From the NCBI GenBank assembly GCA_006218065.1, contig VBWE01000027.1:1-36495 (forward strand): DNA of 36,495 bases. Reading direction: 5' to 3'. Origin of the DNA: Bacteroidota bacterium (GTDB lineage: Bacteria > Bacteroidota > Bacteroidia > Palsa-965). Positions within the stretch are counted from its first letter, which is position 1. Every line of letters starts with the position of its first letter. The notes beneath the pieces were generated by a model that searched no databases, was not told where the DNA came from, and saw only the letters and a program-made list of their open reading frames with translations. The position numbers were made by a program, and so were the translations under genes. Shown here one piece after another: positions 15,917 through 23,919 of this stretch.

Positions 15917-17314
15917 ATGATGAAGCGTTTGCGTATTGTGTTGTTTGCGGCGATGTTTTTATTCTCCGGTCTTTCTGCACGTGCCCAGGGCAGCTACTCT
16001 AAAAGCTTTAATAATATTCCGCCTACGCGTATCCTTTTTGTTTTCGATGCTTCGTTCAGCATGTTCGGGCAGTGGCAGAGCGGGCGTAAAATGGATATCG
16101 CCAAGCAGATGCTCAGCGGTTTCCTCGACAGCCTGAAAGGCATTCCGAACCTCGAAGTCGGTTTCCGCTGCTACGGTCACCAGTTCGGGCTCGAGCCGCA
16201 GCGCAACTGCCAGGACACGAAACTCGAAGTGCCGATCGGTAAAAGCAATACAACTATTCCGCAGATCAAACTCAAGTTGCGCGACATCGTTCCCCGCGGC
16301 ACCACGCCGATTGCTTATACCCTCGAACAATGCGGCGGCGATTTCCCGGATACGCGCACGCGCAACATCATTATCCTGATCACCGACGGTATCGAAGAAT
16401 GCGACGGCGATCCCTGCGCGGTTTCGCTGGCTCTGCAATCCAAAGGCATCGTGCTTAAACCGTTCGTGATCGGTGTCGGTCTCGGCGCCAATATCCAGTC
16501 GCTGGGCTGCATCGGCAAATATTTCGACGTATCGAACGAAGCAAATTTCGTCAGCGTGCTGAACATCGTCGTTTCACAGGCGCTGAACAATACTACCGTG
16601 CAGGTCAACCTCATCGACCAGTCGGGACGGCCCGTGGAAACGGATGTGGAAATGACTTTTTACGATGAGACCTCCGGCGCGGTTCGTTATAATTACATGC
16701 ACACGATCAACGACCGCGGCGTGCCGGACACGGTTATTCTCGATCCGATCAGCACGTATCACCTTGTTGTGCATACGATTCCGCCGGTAGAAAAACACAA
16801 TATCACCATTACGCCCGGCAGGCATAACGTGATTGCCGTTGACGCCCCGCAGGGTTTCCTGAGCCTGAACATGCCCGGCGGAAATAATTACATGCCCGTA
16901 CAAACCATCATCCGCAAAAGCGGTGATATGAAAACGCTGAACGTGCAGCAGTTCGGGCAAACCACGAAATACATCACGGGCAAATACGATCTCGAGATAC
17001 TTACGCTGCCGCGGATTTATATGAGTAGTATCGACATCAGCCAGAGCAAAACCACCACCATTTCCATTCCTACGGCGGGCCAGGCGCTGATCTATAAACC
17101 GTCCGAAGGTCCCGCGCAAGTGCTGCTCGAAGAAAAAAACAAATTAGTGTGGGTGTGTAACCTGAACGAAAAAACATTGCAGGATAACGTGATGCTGCAG
17201 CCCGGGAATTACCGCGTGGTTTTCCGTTCGAACATGGCGCACCAGACGATCTATTCCATCGAGAAAAAATTCAAAGTGGAACCGGGGGGAACCGTGAGAG
17301 TAATGTTGTACTAA
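15917..17314 (+). CDS. Exported von Willebrand factor A domain protein
   Basis: Encodes 465 aa from 15917 (MMKRLRIVLF); ATGs at 15902 and 15920 are also possible, and 15917 gives a compact signal peptide ending near ARAQ (residue 24). The VWA domain (about 36-220) has the metal-ion-dependent adhesion site D44-x-S46-x-S48, the RGTTPIAY threonine (about T129/T130) and D157 in ITDGIEECDGD. Its cysteines (YGH...NC, CGG, EEC, DPC, GCIG) suggest disulphides in the periplasm. A beta-rich C-terminal region of unknown type follows. VWA domains mediate Mg2+-dependent protein contacts. It lies between the transketolase halves with no obvious metabolic link. Confidence 0.88.
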   Translation: MMKRLRIVLFAAMFLFSGLSARAQGSYSKSFNNIPPTRILFVFDASFSMFGQWQSGRKMDIAKQMLSGFLDSLKGIPNLEVGFRCYGHQFGLEPQRNCQDTKLEVPIGKSNTTIPQIKLKLRDIVPRGTTPIAYTLEQCGGDFPDTRTRNIIILITDGIEECDGDPCAVSLALQSKGIVLKPFVIGVGLGANIQSLGCIGKYFDVSNEANFVSVLNIVVSQALNNTTVQVNLIDQSGRPVETDVEMTFYDETSGAVRYNYMHTINDRGVPDTVILDPISTYHLVVHTIPPVEKHNITITPGRHNVIAVDAPQGFLSLNMPGGNNYMPVQTIIRKSGDMKTLNVQQFGQTTKYITGKYDLEILTLPRIYMSSIDISQSKTTTISIPTAGQALIYKPSEGPAQVLLEEKNKLVWVCNLNEKTLQDNVMLQPGNYRVVFRSNMAHQTIYSIEKKFKVEPGGTVRVMLY

Positions 17315-17330
17315 AAAAGTCAAGAGTACT

Positions 17331-17426
17331 ATTGCCGATTCTGGATTGCCGATTTGCGATTGCGCGCTTGCCAACCGTACCGGGCAAAACAATCGCCAAT
17401 CGAAAATCGGCAACCGAAAATCGAAT
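17331..17426. repeat. GATTGCCGATT-type inverted repeat, copy C
   Basis: The left half (17331-17362) repeats the words ATTGCCGATT, TGGATTGCCG and TTGCGATTG. The right half (17390-17426) carries their complements, AATCGCCAATCG, AAAATCGGCAACC and GAAAATCG, so the two form a long imperfect hairpin. It lies between the VWA gene and the second transketolase half. Related elements occur at 22503-22652, 23764-23919 and 25283-25334. Confidence 0.75.
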
Positions 17427-17452
17427 AAGGAACTTAACATTTAAACAGTCCT

Positions 17453-18415
17453 ATGACACAAAAATACGCTACGACAGAAAAAAAAGACACGCGCTCCGGT
17501 TTCGGGGTGGGATTGCTGGAACTCGGGCGACAGAACCCGGAAGTGGTGGCGCTTTGTGCCGATCTCACGGGCTCGCTGAAAATGGACGCTTTCCAGAAAG
17601 AATTCCCGGATCGTTTTATCCAGTGCGGCATTTCTGAAGCCAATATGATGGGCGTTGCGGCCGGGCTGACCATTGGCGGAAAAATTCCGTTTACCGGGAC
17701 CTTCGCCAACTTTTCCACCGGCCGCGTATACGACCAGATCCGCCAGTCGATCGCCTACTCGCATAAAAACGTGAAGATATGCGCGTCGCATGCGGGCCTT
17801 ACTTTGGGTGAGGACGGGGCGACGCACCAGATCCTGGAAGATATCGGCCTGATGAAAATGCTCCCGGGAATGACAGTCATCAATCCCTGCGATTTCAACC
17901 AGACCAAAGCGGCCACGATCGCTATCGCAGCGCACCACGGACCGGTTTACCTGCGTTTCGGGCGTCCCTCGGTTCCCAATTTCACGCCTGCCGATCAGAA
18001 ATTCGAGATCGGGAAAGCGATCACGTTATACGAAGGCGCGCACGTTTCCATTTTCGCCACCGGGCATCTCGTGTGGAAAGCCATCCAGGCCTGGGAGATA
18101 CTTAACAACCTGGGAATCAGTGCAGAAGTAATAAATATCCACACGATTAAACCTTTGGACGAAAAAACCGTCATACAATCGGTCATGAAGACCCGCTGCG
18201 CCGTTACGGCAGAAGAACACCAGCGGAACGGGGGATTGGGAGACAGTATCGCGCAATTGCTTTCGCGCTCGCTTCCCACCCCGGTCGAGATGGTTGCCGT
18301 TAACGACAGCTTCGGCGAAAGCGGAACGCCCGACGAACTGATGAAAAAGTACGGGCTCGAAGCTTCGAATATCGTGGAAGCTGTGAAAAAGGTTATTGCA
18401 CGGAAAACAGTCTGA
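17453..18415 (+). CDS. Transketolase, C-terminal subunit
   Basis: Encodes 320 aa, the pyrimidine-binding plus C-terminal domain half of a split transketolase. E62 in CGISEANMMG is the glutamate expected to activate the thiamine aminopyrimidine. Other family segments are PFTGTFANF, HAGLTLGEDGATHQ, YLRFGRPSVP and the C-terminal NDSFGESGTPDELM. It pairs with the product of 14946-15797. The 138-nt upstream gap contains an inverted repeat (17331-17426) but no clear promoter, so it may depend on read-through from upstream. Confidence 0.94.
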   Translation: MTQKYATTEKKDTRSGFGVGLLELGRQNPEVVALCADLTGSLKMDAFQKEFPDRFIQCGISEANMMGVAAGLTIGGKIPFTGTFANFSTGRVYDQIRQSIAYSHKNVKICASHAGLTLGEDGATHQILEDIGLMKMLPGMTVINPCDFNQTKAATIAIAAHHGPVYLRFGRPSVPNFTPADQKFEIGKAITLYEGAHVSIFATGHLVWKAIQAWEILNNLGISAEVINIHTIKPLDEKTVIQSVMKTRCAVTAEEHQRNGGLGDSIAQLLSRSLPTPVEMVAVNDSFGESGTPDELMKKYGLEASNIVEAVKKVIARKTV

Positions 18416-18434
18416 TCTGTTTAACGGAAAATAA

Positions 18435-18442
18435 TACCTTGG
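18435..18442 (+). promoter_or_regulatory. Possible -7 element of sigma-factor operon
   Basis: TACCTTGG differs from TAnnTTTG at one position and lies about 37 nt before the sigma-factor start. It is a weak candidate only. Confidence 0.25.
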
Positions 18443-18478
18443 CTGCGCTGCTGAAAATGTAGTGCAGCTTTTATTATT

Positions 18479-19048
18479 ATGGAAGAACCGACTGATAAAG
18501 CGCTTCTCGAGCAGTTCCGTGATGAACGGACGCGCAACGCTGCGTTTACCAAGATCATCCAGCGGTACCAGCGCAAGTTGTACTGGCATATCCGCCGCAT
18601 GCTGATCGACCACGACGATACGGACGACGTGCTGCAGAATGTGTTCATCAAGATGTGGAAGGGACTCGATAATTTTAAAGAGGACGCGCAGCTTTATACC
18701 TGGCTGTATCGCGTGGCTACCAACGAAACGCTCACCTTCATCAAGCAGCGCAAGGCCGACATGTTTACCCGCTACGGCGATGTGGAATACAGTATCGAAA
18801 GCAAACTGCAGGACGATAATTATTTCCGTGGCGACGAGATCCAGAAAAAACTGCAGATGGCCATCGCCACGCTTCCCGAAAAGCAGCGCCTGGTTTTCAA
18901 TATGAAGTATTTCGAGGAAATCAAATACGAAGACATGTCGAAAATGCTGGACACTTCGGTGGGCGCGCTGAAAGCATCGTACCATCATGCGGTGAAAAAG
19001 ATCGAGGAATACATCCGGAATTCGGATGATGTAAATATGAAAAGCTGA
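18479..19048 (+). CDS. ECF-type RNA polymerase sigma factor
   Basis: Encodes 189 aa. Region 2 (about 24-92) includes DDTDDVLQNVFIKMW and LYTWLYRVATNETL; region 4 (about 128-178) includes the helix-turn-helix LPEKQRLVFNMKYFEEIKYEDMS... and GALKASYHHAVKKI. This two-domain layout defines extracytoplasmic-function sigma factors, which redirect RNA polymerase in response to envelope signals. Its start is fixed by the only nearby ATG in a short leader. It heads a co-directional four-gene cassette whose next member is a single-pass membrane protein, the usual position of an anti-sigma factor. Confidence 0.93.
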   Translation: MEEPTDKALLEQFRDERTRNAAFTKIIQRYQRKLYWHIRRMLIDHDDTDDVLQNVFIKMWKGLDNFKEDAQLYTWLYRVATNETLTFIKQRKADMFTRYGDVEYSIESKLQDDNYFRGDEIQKKLQMAIATLPEKQRLVFNMKYFEEIKYEDMSKMLDTSVGALKASYHHAVKKIEEYIRNSDDVNMKS

Positions 19049-19095
19049 CAAAGCCTGATTAAACCTAATCGATTTAGAAGCATCATACTGTTGTA

Positions 19096-20226
19096 ATGAG
19101 CGAGTTCGATAACATAACGCCCGAAGATTTGGATAACCTGGAAAAGTATGCGCCCACGCTGGCTAAGCTGGGAAGGCAGAATCCTTTCCTGGTTCCCGAC
19201 GGTTATTTCGATGCTTTGCCTGCGCATATTCACGCGCTGCTGAGTATCGGTGAATCGGCGCGTGACAGGTTTCTCGGTTTTCAATTACCCGACCGTTATT
19301 TCGAAGATATGCCCGCCATGCTTCACGCGATGGTCCTGCTGGCAGACGCTTCGAAGAACCGTGATGCCGGGCTGGTGGTTCCCGAAGGTTATTTTGAAAA
19401 CCTGACCGGCCAGATCGAACAGCTTTCCGCGCTTTCGGCGATGCTGGATAAAGAAGAAAACAGGGACGTACCGGAAGGGTATTTCGAGCAACTGAATTCG
19501 GAACTGGCTACGCACCTTGCGCTGGACAACCTGAAGCAGGATAAAGAAAATATGTTCGTTGTTCCTGCCGGGTATTTCGACTCGCTGGCTTCGAAAGTCC
19601 GGGCCCGCCTGGCTATGGAGCAGGTGAACCAGGGCAGCGATGCCGATGTTCCCGAAGGTTATTTCGACAATTTCGCCGCCCGCCTCCAGGCCCGCATCCG
19701 CGAAGAGGAAAAGCAGCAGCCGGAAGAAAAGCAGGAAGCCAAAGTGATTTCGCTCTTCGTGCACATCCGTAAAAATGTGCGCACGTACGCCGCCGCCGCT
19801 TCGCTCGTACTGGTGCTCGGCATCGGCTGGGTGATTTACAAAACAAGCGGTTCGGATAAGATCGGCGGTGATCCCGGGATTGTAAAAAACGATGACGGAA
19901 AATCCGGGAACAATAAGCAGCCGGTGATCCGCGACAGTTCCGATAAAAAGAATCAGCCGGATAATATCGCAGGCAATCCCGGTAAAAATCCCGGAACAAA
20001 TACGCCGCTGGTGAACGATACCGCGAACAAACAACCGGGACCGGATAACGTGGTGAACAACGTGAAAAAAGACAGCGCGAACAATATTCCTGATCCGCAG
20101 TACACGGTTGTGGCCGAAATGCCGGCGACGTTTGACGCCGACATGAAAGCGGCAGCTATCGAATATCTCGCGGCGAATGAAGACGACCTCGGCGATCTCT
20201 GGGATGAGATCGGCGGAACAAAATAG
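19096..20226 (+). CDS. Putative anti-sigma protein with six VPxGYF repeats
   Basis: Encodes 376 aa. The N-terminal cytoplasmic half holds six copies of a VPxGYF-type motif beginning at residues 33, 64, 95, 125, 156 and 185, i.e. a tandem repeat of about 31 aa (second copy LPDRYF). Between motifs are amphipathic helices. A transmembrane segment follows (about 230-248), then a low-complexity Asn/Pro/Asp/Lys linker (about 252-335) and a short acidic helical C-terminus. Single VPxGYF motifs are common in Bacteroidota proteins encoded next to ECF sigma factors. Six in a row is unusual. Its role in holding the sigma factor at the membrane is inferred from position and topology. Confidence 0.8.
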   Translation: MSEFDNITPEDLDNLEKYAPTLAKLGRQNPFLVPDGYFDALPAHIHALLSIGESARDRFLGFQLPDRYFEDMPAMLHAMVLLADASKNRDAGLVVPEGYFENLTGQIEQLSALSAMLDKEENRDVPEGYFEQLNSELATHLALDNLKQDKENMFVVPAGYFDSLASKVRARLAMEQVNQGSDADVPEGYFDNFAARLQARIREEEKQQPEEKQEAKVISLFVHIRKNVRTYAAAASLVLVLGIGWVIYKTSGSDKIGGDPGIVKNDDGKSGNNKQPVIRDSSDKKNQPDNIAGNPGKNPGTNTPLVNDTANKQPGPDNVVNNVKKDSANNIPDPQYTVVAEMPATFDADMKAAAIEYLAANEDDLGDLWDEIGGTK

Positions 20227-20236
20227 TACCTGTAAA

Positions 20237-20701
20237 ATGAAAACGCTCAAACATATCCTGCTTTCGGTGCTGCTGGTGATCCTGGCGACGGGTATGTTTG
20301 CGCAACCCAAACCCGCTTCCGACCGGATCGATGCGATTAAAGTAGCATTCATCACCAGGAAGCTCGAACTCACCGCTGCGGAGTCGGAAAAATTCTGGCC
20401 CGTGTACAACGACTACCAGGATAAACGCGACGCGTTGCGCAAACCGGTGATGGAAGCGAAACGGAAAATTAAAAACACCGATCCGTCCAAACTCACCGAC
20501 GCCGATTACGACGCATACGTGGATGCTGAACTCACTTACCAGGAAAAAGATGCACAGTTGCTGAAAGAATATACGGCGCGTTTGCGCAAGGTACTGTCGA
20601 GAAAAAAAGTAGCGATGCTTTTCCTGGCCGAAGAAGAATTCAAGAAAGAACTGCTGAAACGGGTTGTGGATAAACCCGCGGATAAAAAAGGAAACAATTA
20701 A
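20237..20701 (+). CDS. Small periplasmic LTxxQ/Spy-like protein
   Basis: Encodes 154 aa from 20237, which gives the signal peptide MKTLKHILLSVLLVILATGMFAQ; an upstream in-frame ATG at 20177 lies inside the previous gene. The mature part is almost wholly helical and charged. The stretch AFITRKLELTAAESEKFWPV (37-56) resembles the LTxxQ-type motif of Spy/CpxP-like proteins and of Bacteroidota proteins annotated as sensors of ECF sigma factors. It lies 10 nt after the putative anti-sigma gene. A role as envelope-stress sensor or chaperone is inferred. Confidence 0.75.
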   Translation: MKTLKHILLSVLLVILATGMFAQPKPASDRIDAIKVAFITRKLELTAAESEKFWPVYNDYQDKRDALRKPVMEAKRKIKNTDPSKLTDADYDAYVDAELTYQEKDAQLLKEYTARLRKVLSRKKVAMLFLAEEEFKKELLKRVVDKPADKKGNN

Positions 20702-20711
20702 ATTGCCGACT

Positions 20712-21935
20712 ATGTCGCCGCTCATCCGTGTCGTAATCTGCCTGCTGCTTTTGTTCCCGGGCGGCGTTTCTGCTTATGGCGGAGATACGCTGAAGACGGA
20801 AGCGGGTGAACAAGCGGATTATCTTTCACGCAGGGCGAATAAGCCGCCGAAACATTATATCAAATCGTGTATTTACTTTTCGCGTTACGGTACATCCCCG
20901 CGCGACATGAACGGTACGGTGCCCACACTGAACAAGCGGCTGGGTTTTTACAACTTCACGCATTACAATCTCGGTTTTTATGCGCCGCTTGTAACCAAGG
21001 CCTGGTACCGGAAAGACAGTGTTTCGCTGGCTAATTTCCACCTGCTGTTTACGGTGAATGCCAATTCATCGCTCCCGCATTTTTCCGGGCAAACCGAGCA
21101 GCACCGGCTGTATAAATTCGGGCTCGGGCTTCGCGCTATTTATAACAGCGGCAAAAAATCGATCTGGTTTTTCGACGCTTCGCCGCATTCGGTTGGCGAT
21201 AAACTGGACAAAACAGGAACCCGGCTTCCGCTGTATTCGTCCATCCTGGTTTGGGACTATGTGCACAGTGCGGATTTCAGTTTTCGTTTGGGTTTTACGC
21301 GGACATTTCTTTTCGGGAACAGGCTTCACCTGCCGATGGTGGGCATGCGGTTCGGGCGATTGGATAAAAGGTATTTGTCCATACAGTTCCCGCGCAGCGT
21401 AACGGCGGCCTGGGTAGCGAGTAAAAATGTAACGCTTTCGGTTTACACCAAACCGTTCGGCGGCCTGTACCGTTTCAGCAACAAGGACTCGATTTACATC
21501 GACCCGGATGTAAAAGTGATCACTTTCGGACGCTGGGAACTCACCAACGGCGCGCGTATCGACCTGAATGCCGGATCGAATTTCAGTATGTTCTTTGCGG
21601 GCGGCATTTCGATGAACAGCAGGCTTACGTTCGCTTCGCCGGATTTCGATCAGAACAGTTCCGTTTTCGGGATCATCAAACCGTTTTACCGGGCCAGTAT
21701 GAAACCGTCGCCTTTCCTGCATGTGGGCCTGAGCCTGCGCTTCGGGAAAACCAAAAAACTGGCGGGCGATCACCGGTTGTACGAAGTGATCGATATGAAT
21801 AATATGTACGATGCGGGCGATAATAACGACGGCCCGGGCAACGGCCAGATTCCTGCCACTGCAAAACAACGGGAACTTGAGCGCATGAAATACCACGATG
21901 TTTCGGATCTCTTCGACGTGGGCGATTTGTACTGA
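20712..21935 (+). CDS. Putative outer-membrane beta-barrel protein
   Basis: Encodes 407 aa from 20712 (MSPLIRVVICLLLLFPGGVSAYGG signal); an earlier ATG at 20664 lies within the preceding gene. The mature sequence has alternating polar/aromatic strands (for example LGFYNFTHYNLGFYAPL, FSFRLGFTRTFLFGNRLHLP, FLHVGLSLRFGKTKKL) typical of an outer-membrane barrel. I recognise no named family. A C-terminal soluble acidic tail (DVSDLFDVGDLY) follows. It begins 10 nt after the LTxxQ-like gene and closes the sigma cassette, so it is a candidate target or partner of that system. Confidence 0.7.
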   Translation: MSPLIRVVICLLLLFPGGVSAYGGDTLKTEAGEQADYLSRRANKPPKHYIKSCIYFSRYGTSPRDMNGTVPTLNKRLGFYNFTHYNLGFYAPLVTKAWYRKDSVSLANFHLLFTVNANSSLPHFSGQTEQHRLYKFGLGLRAIYNSGKKSIWFFDASPHSVGDKLDKTGTRLPLYSSILVWDYVHSADFSFRLGFTRTFLFGNRLHLPMVGMRFGRLDKRYLSIQFPRSVTAAWVASKNVTLSVYTKPFGGLYRFSNKDSIYIDPDVKVITFGRWELTNGARIDLNAGSNFSMFFAGGISMNSRLTFASPDFDQNSSVFGIIKPFYRASMKPSPFLHVGLSLRFGKTKKLAGDHRLYEVIDMNNMYDAGDNNDGPGNGQIPATAKQRELERMKYHDVSDLFDVGDLY

Positions 21936-21994
21936 AATCCGCGATTTAAAAAGGATGAGATATCTGCAGTAAAAGAGTTTTATCTTTACTGCCG

Positions 21995-22465
21995 ATGCAA
22001 CCGCAACCCGAAGTTTACCTGCACGATCTTTCTGAAACGGAAAAGCAAAAGCTTATTTCCATCGCCCGGCGAAATGTGAAACGCATGGGAATTGTCCTGC
22101 TTCCCCCGGCTTTGATAGCCGCTGTAGCCCTGGTGTACATCAACATGAACAAATACCAGCTCAAACTCGATGAGCAGGAAAACCTGCACGCCGTGCTGAA
22201 TGTTTCGCTGGTGATCATCTTCGCTTTTCTCGTGCGCATGTTCATATCGCATGTCATCAGCCTGCGGAAAGAATCGAAAAACTGGCAGAAGCGCGTGGTG
22301 CATGGTAAAATCCACGGCAAAAAAGGAAATACCGTTTATATCGGTCGCCAAACCGTGAAACTGGACTCTGCCAGTGCGTCAAAAGCCAATATCGGCGACG
22401 ATGTGGAGATCAGTATCAGTGTCCACGCCGGGTTCATTATAGATATCGTAAAACGCGGTTCCTGA
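21995..22465 (+). CDS. Small two-helix membrane protein, unknown function
   Basis: Encodes 156 aa with two transmembrane segments (about 31-50 and 68-90) joined by a short polar loop. A C-terminal soluble domain (about 100-156) has alternating hydrophobic residues (GNTVYIGRQTVKL, DDVEISISVHAGFIIDIV) suggesting a small beta-barrel fold. I do not recognise a family. A near-match to a -7 element (TATCTTTA, 21981-21988) is so close to the ATG that the transcript would be almost leaderless; it is not counted as a promoter. Confidence 0.65.
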   Translation: MQPQPEVYLHDLSETEKQKLISIARRNVKRMGIVLLPPALIAAVALVYINMNKYQLKLDEQENLHAVLNVSLVIIFAFLVRMFISHVISLRKESKNWQKRVVHGKIHGKKGNTVYIGRQTVKLDSASASKANIGDDVEISISVHAGFIIDIVKRGS

Positions 22466-22502
22466 AACCCTTTTAGAGCCTTTTCCAGCATAGCCCGTAC
22501 TT

Positions 22503-22652
22503 CATTTTCGATTGCCGATTTCCGATTGGCGATTGAATAAACCCGTTAGCGTCTTCGCGCCTTGGCGGTGAAACAGTTTCCAGGAATTTTTCACCGGAAA
22601 GCGCAGACGCTGAGTTTCCGCAGAGGCCAATCCAAAACCGGCAATCGAAAAT
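22503..22652. repeat. Composite nested inverted repeat, copy A
   Basis: Outer arms carry GATTGCCGATT words: CATTTTCGATTGCCG at the left end (22503-22517) against CGGCAATCGAAAATG at the right end. Inside is a second hairpin with AGCGTCTTCGCGCC and GGCGGTGAA on the left and TTCACCGG and AGCGCAGACGCTGAG on the right. Its interior aligns with the reverse complement of the element at 23764-23919. It occupies most of the 268-nt gap before the DUF4349 gene. Confidence 0.75.
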
Positions 22653-22733
22653 GGTCCCGGGCTAAGTTTTCCGAAAACAGGTGTGGAAAAAGGTCTGACT
22701 TCTCATCCTGATAGCGGATAAACCCAAAACGCT

Positions 22734-23759
22734 ATGTCAAGACGTCCCTTTCTCCACACGCTCATCATACTGGCGGTGCTGGTATTGTTGAGTTTCGTTT
22801 CCTGCCAGTCGGGTGATTCAAAGGCTGAATACGCGAAAATGCCCGATTCAACGGCCGTTAATTTTACGGATGGCAGCATCGCTTCCCCGGGCTATACGTA
22901 TAACTGGACCAGCAATGGCCCGAGCGCGGGGCTTGGCAACGGAACTTATACTGTTTCTGTAACGAATGCCAGCGGCGCCAACAGCAGCGAGGAAACGAAA
23001 GTACCTGAGGGCGGAGGAAAGGATGGTCAGGATGTGCCGCCGCCGGTTCCTCCGCCGCTGCAGGCCAAACCGCAGGTAAAAACGCCCGATAAGATCATCA
23101 AAACCGGGAACCTGAATATCGAGGTGGATGATTACGATAAATCGCGCGCAGCGGTGGAAGCGCTCGTGAAGAAAAGCGAAGGGTATATTTCGCACGAGGA
23201 CGAATCGGGCAACAGCTATTCCAAACAGTCTACCATGACGATCCGCGTTCCCGCCGCGGCATTCGACAAAACGATGAGCGGGCTGAGCGGCATTGCCAAA
23301 ACAGTGCGCAGCCGTTCGGTGAATGTGGCTGATGTTTCGGAAGAATATTACGACGTGGAAGCCCGCAAAAATGCCCAGAAAGCTGCCGAACAGCGGTATA
23401 TCGAACTGCTGAAGCAGGCGAAAACGGTGGGCGAGATCATGGAAGTGCAGTCGAAAATCGACCAGATACAGGAAGAAGTGGAATCCAAAGAAGGCCGCCT
23501 GCGCGTGATCAACGACCAGGTAGGATACAGCACGATCATGTTATCCCTTACCAAAAATTTCGAATACGTACAGGAAGACCGTCCCGGTTTCTGGGGCCGC
23601 ATCGGTAATGCTTTCGGAAACGGCTGGCAGGGACTGCAGTGGTTCTTTATCGGTTTCGCAAGCCTCTGGCCGCTCTGGCTGGTGCTCGGTTTCGTATTCT
23701 GGATCGTGCGCCGCGCTATTCGCCGCTACCTGGCTAAGAGTAAAGCTCCGCAGTCGTAA
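22734..23759 (+). CDS. DUF4349 lipoprotein with SprB-like segment
   Basis: Encodes 341 aa. A lipoprotein signal ends at LLSFVSC (C24). Residues about 47-82 (PGYTYNW...GLGNGTYTVSVTNASG) resemble one SprB-type repeat of Bacteroidota adhesins. A proline-rich linker (about 100-110) follows, then the DUF4349 domain (about 118-285) with KTGNLNIEVDDYDKSRAAV, an antiparallel coiled coil (AEQRYIELLKQAKTVGEIM...) and VGYSTIMLSL. A transmembrane segment (about 300-325) and basic tail end it. DUF4349 proteins are usually inner-membrane or lipid-anchored and of unknown function. The SprB-like segment is unexpected here and is inferred from pattern only. Confidence 0.85.
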   Translation: MSRRPFLHTLIILAVLVLLSFVSCQSGDSKAEYAKMPDSTAVNFTDGSIASPGYTYNWTSNGPSAGLGNGTYTVSVTNASGANSSEETKVPEGGGKDGQDVPPPVPPPLQAKPQVKTPDKIIKTGNLNIEVDDYDKSRAAVEALVKKSEGYISHEDESGNSYSKQSTMTIRVPAAAFDKTMSGLSGIAKTVRSRSVNVADVSEEYYDVEARKNAQKAAEQRYIELLKQAKTVGEIMEVQSKIDQIQEEVESKEGRLRVINDQVGYSTIMLSLTKNFEYVQEDRPGFWGRIGNAFGNGWQGLQWFFIGFASLWPLWLVLGFVFWIVRRAIRRYLAKSKAPQS

Positions 23760-23763
23760 AACG

Positions 23764-23919
23764 GATTTCCGATTGCCGATTTTGGATTTGCGATTTATCT
23801 CTGCGTAAACTCAGCGCCCCTGCTTTGCGGTGAAAGCGGAATACAAACTTCACCGCGAAGGCGCAAAGACGCTAACTGAGACTTTCAATCGCAAATCGAC
23901 AATCCAAAATCGGAAATTC
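23764..23919. repeat. Composite nested inverted repeat, copy B
   Basis: The left arm holds GATTGCCGATTTTGGATTTG and the right arm its imperfect complement CAAATCGACAATCCAAAATC. Inside are CTGCGTAAACTCAGCG and TTTGCGGTGAA facing TTCACCGCGAAGGCGCAAAG and ACGCTAACTGAG. It fills the gap between the convergent DUF4349 and acyltransferase genes, touching the latter's stop. The TTCACCGCnAAGnCGC phrase is, from memory, a widely dispersed bacterial repeat. It may serve as a two-way terminator. Confidence 0.75.

Noticed and set aside
19186-19670. Regularly spaced similar DNA words that could suggest a direct-repeat or CRISPR-like array
   Set aside because: The repeats are in frame, diverged at the DNA level and encode VPxGYF protein motifs; there are no identical repeats with unique spacers.
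22466-22733. Possible small RNA or tRNA in the gap before DUF4349
   Set aside because: The structure is explained by nested inverted repeats; no cloverleaf or conserved T-loop sequence was seen.
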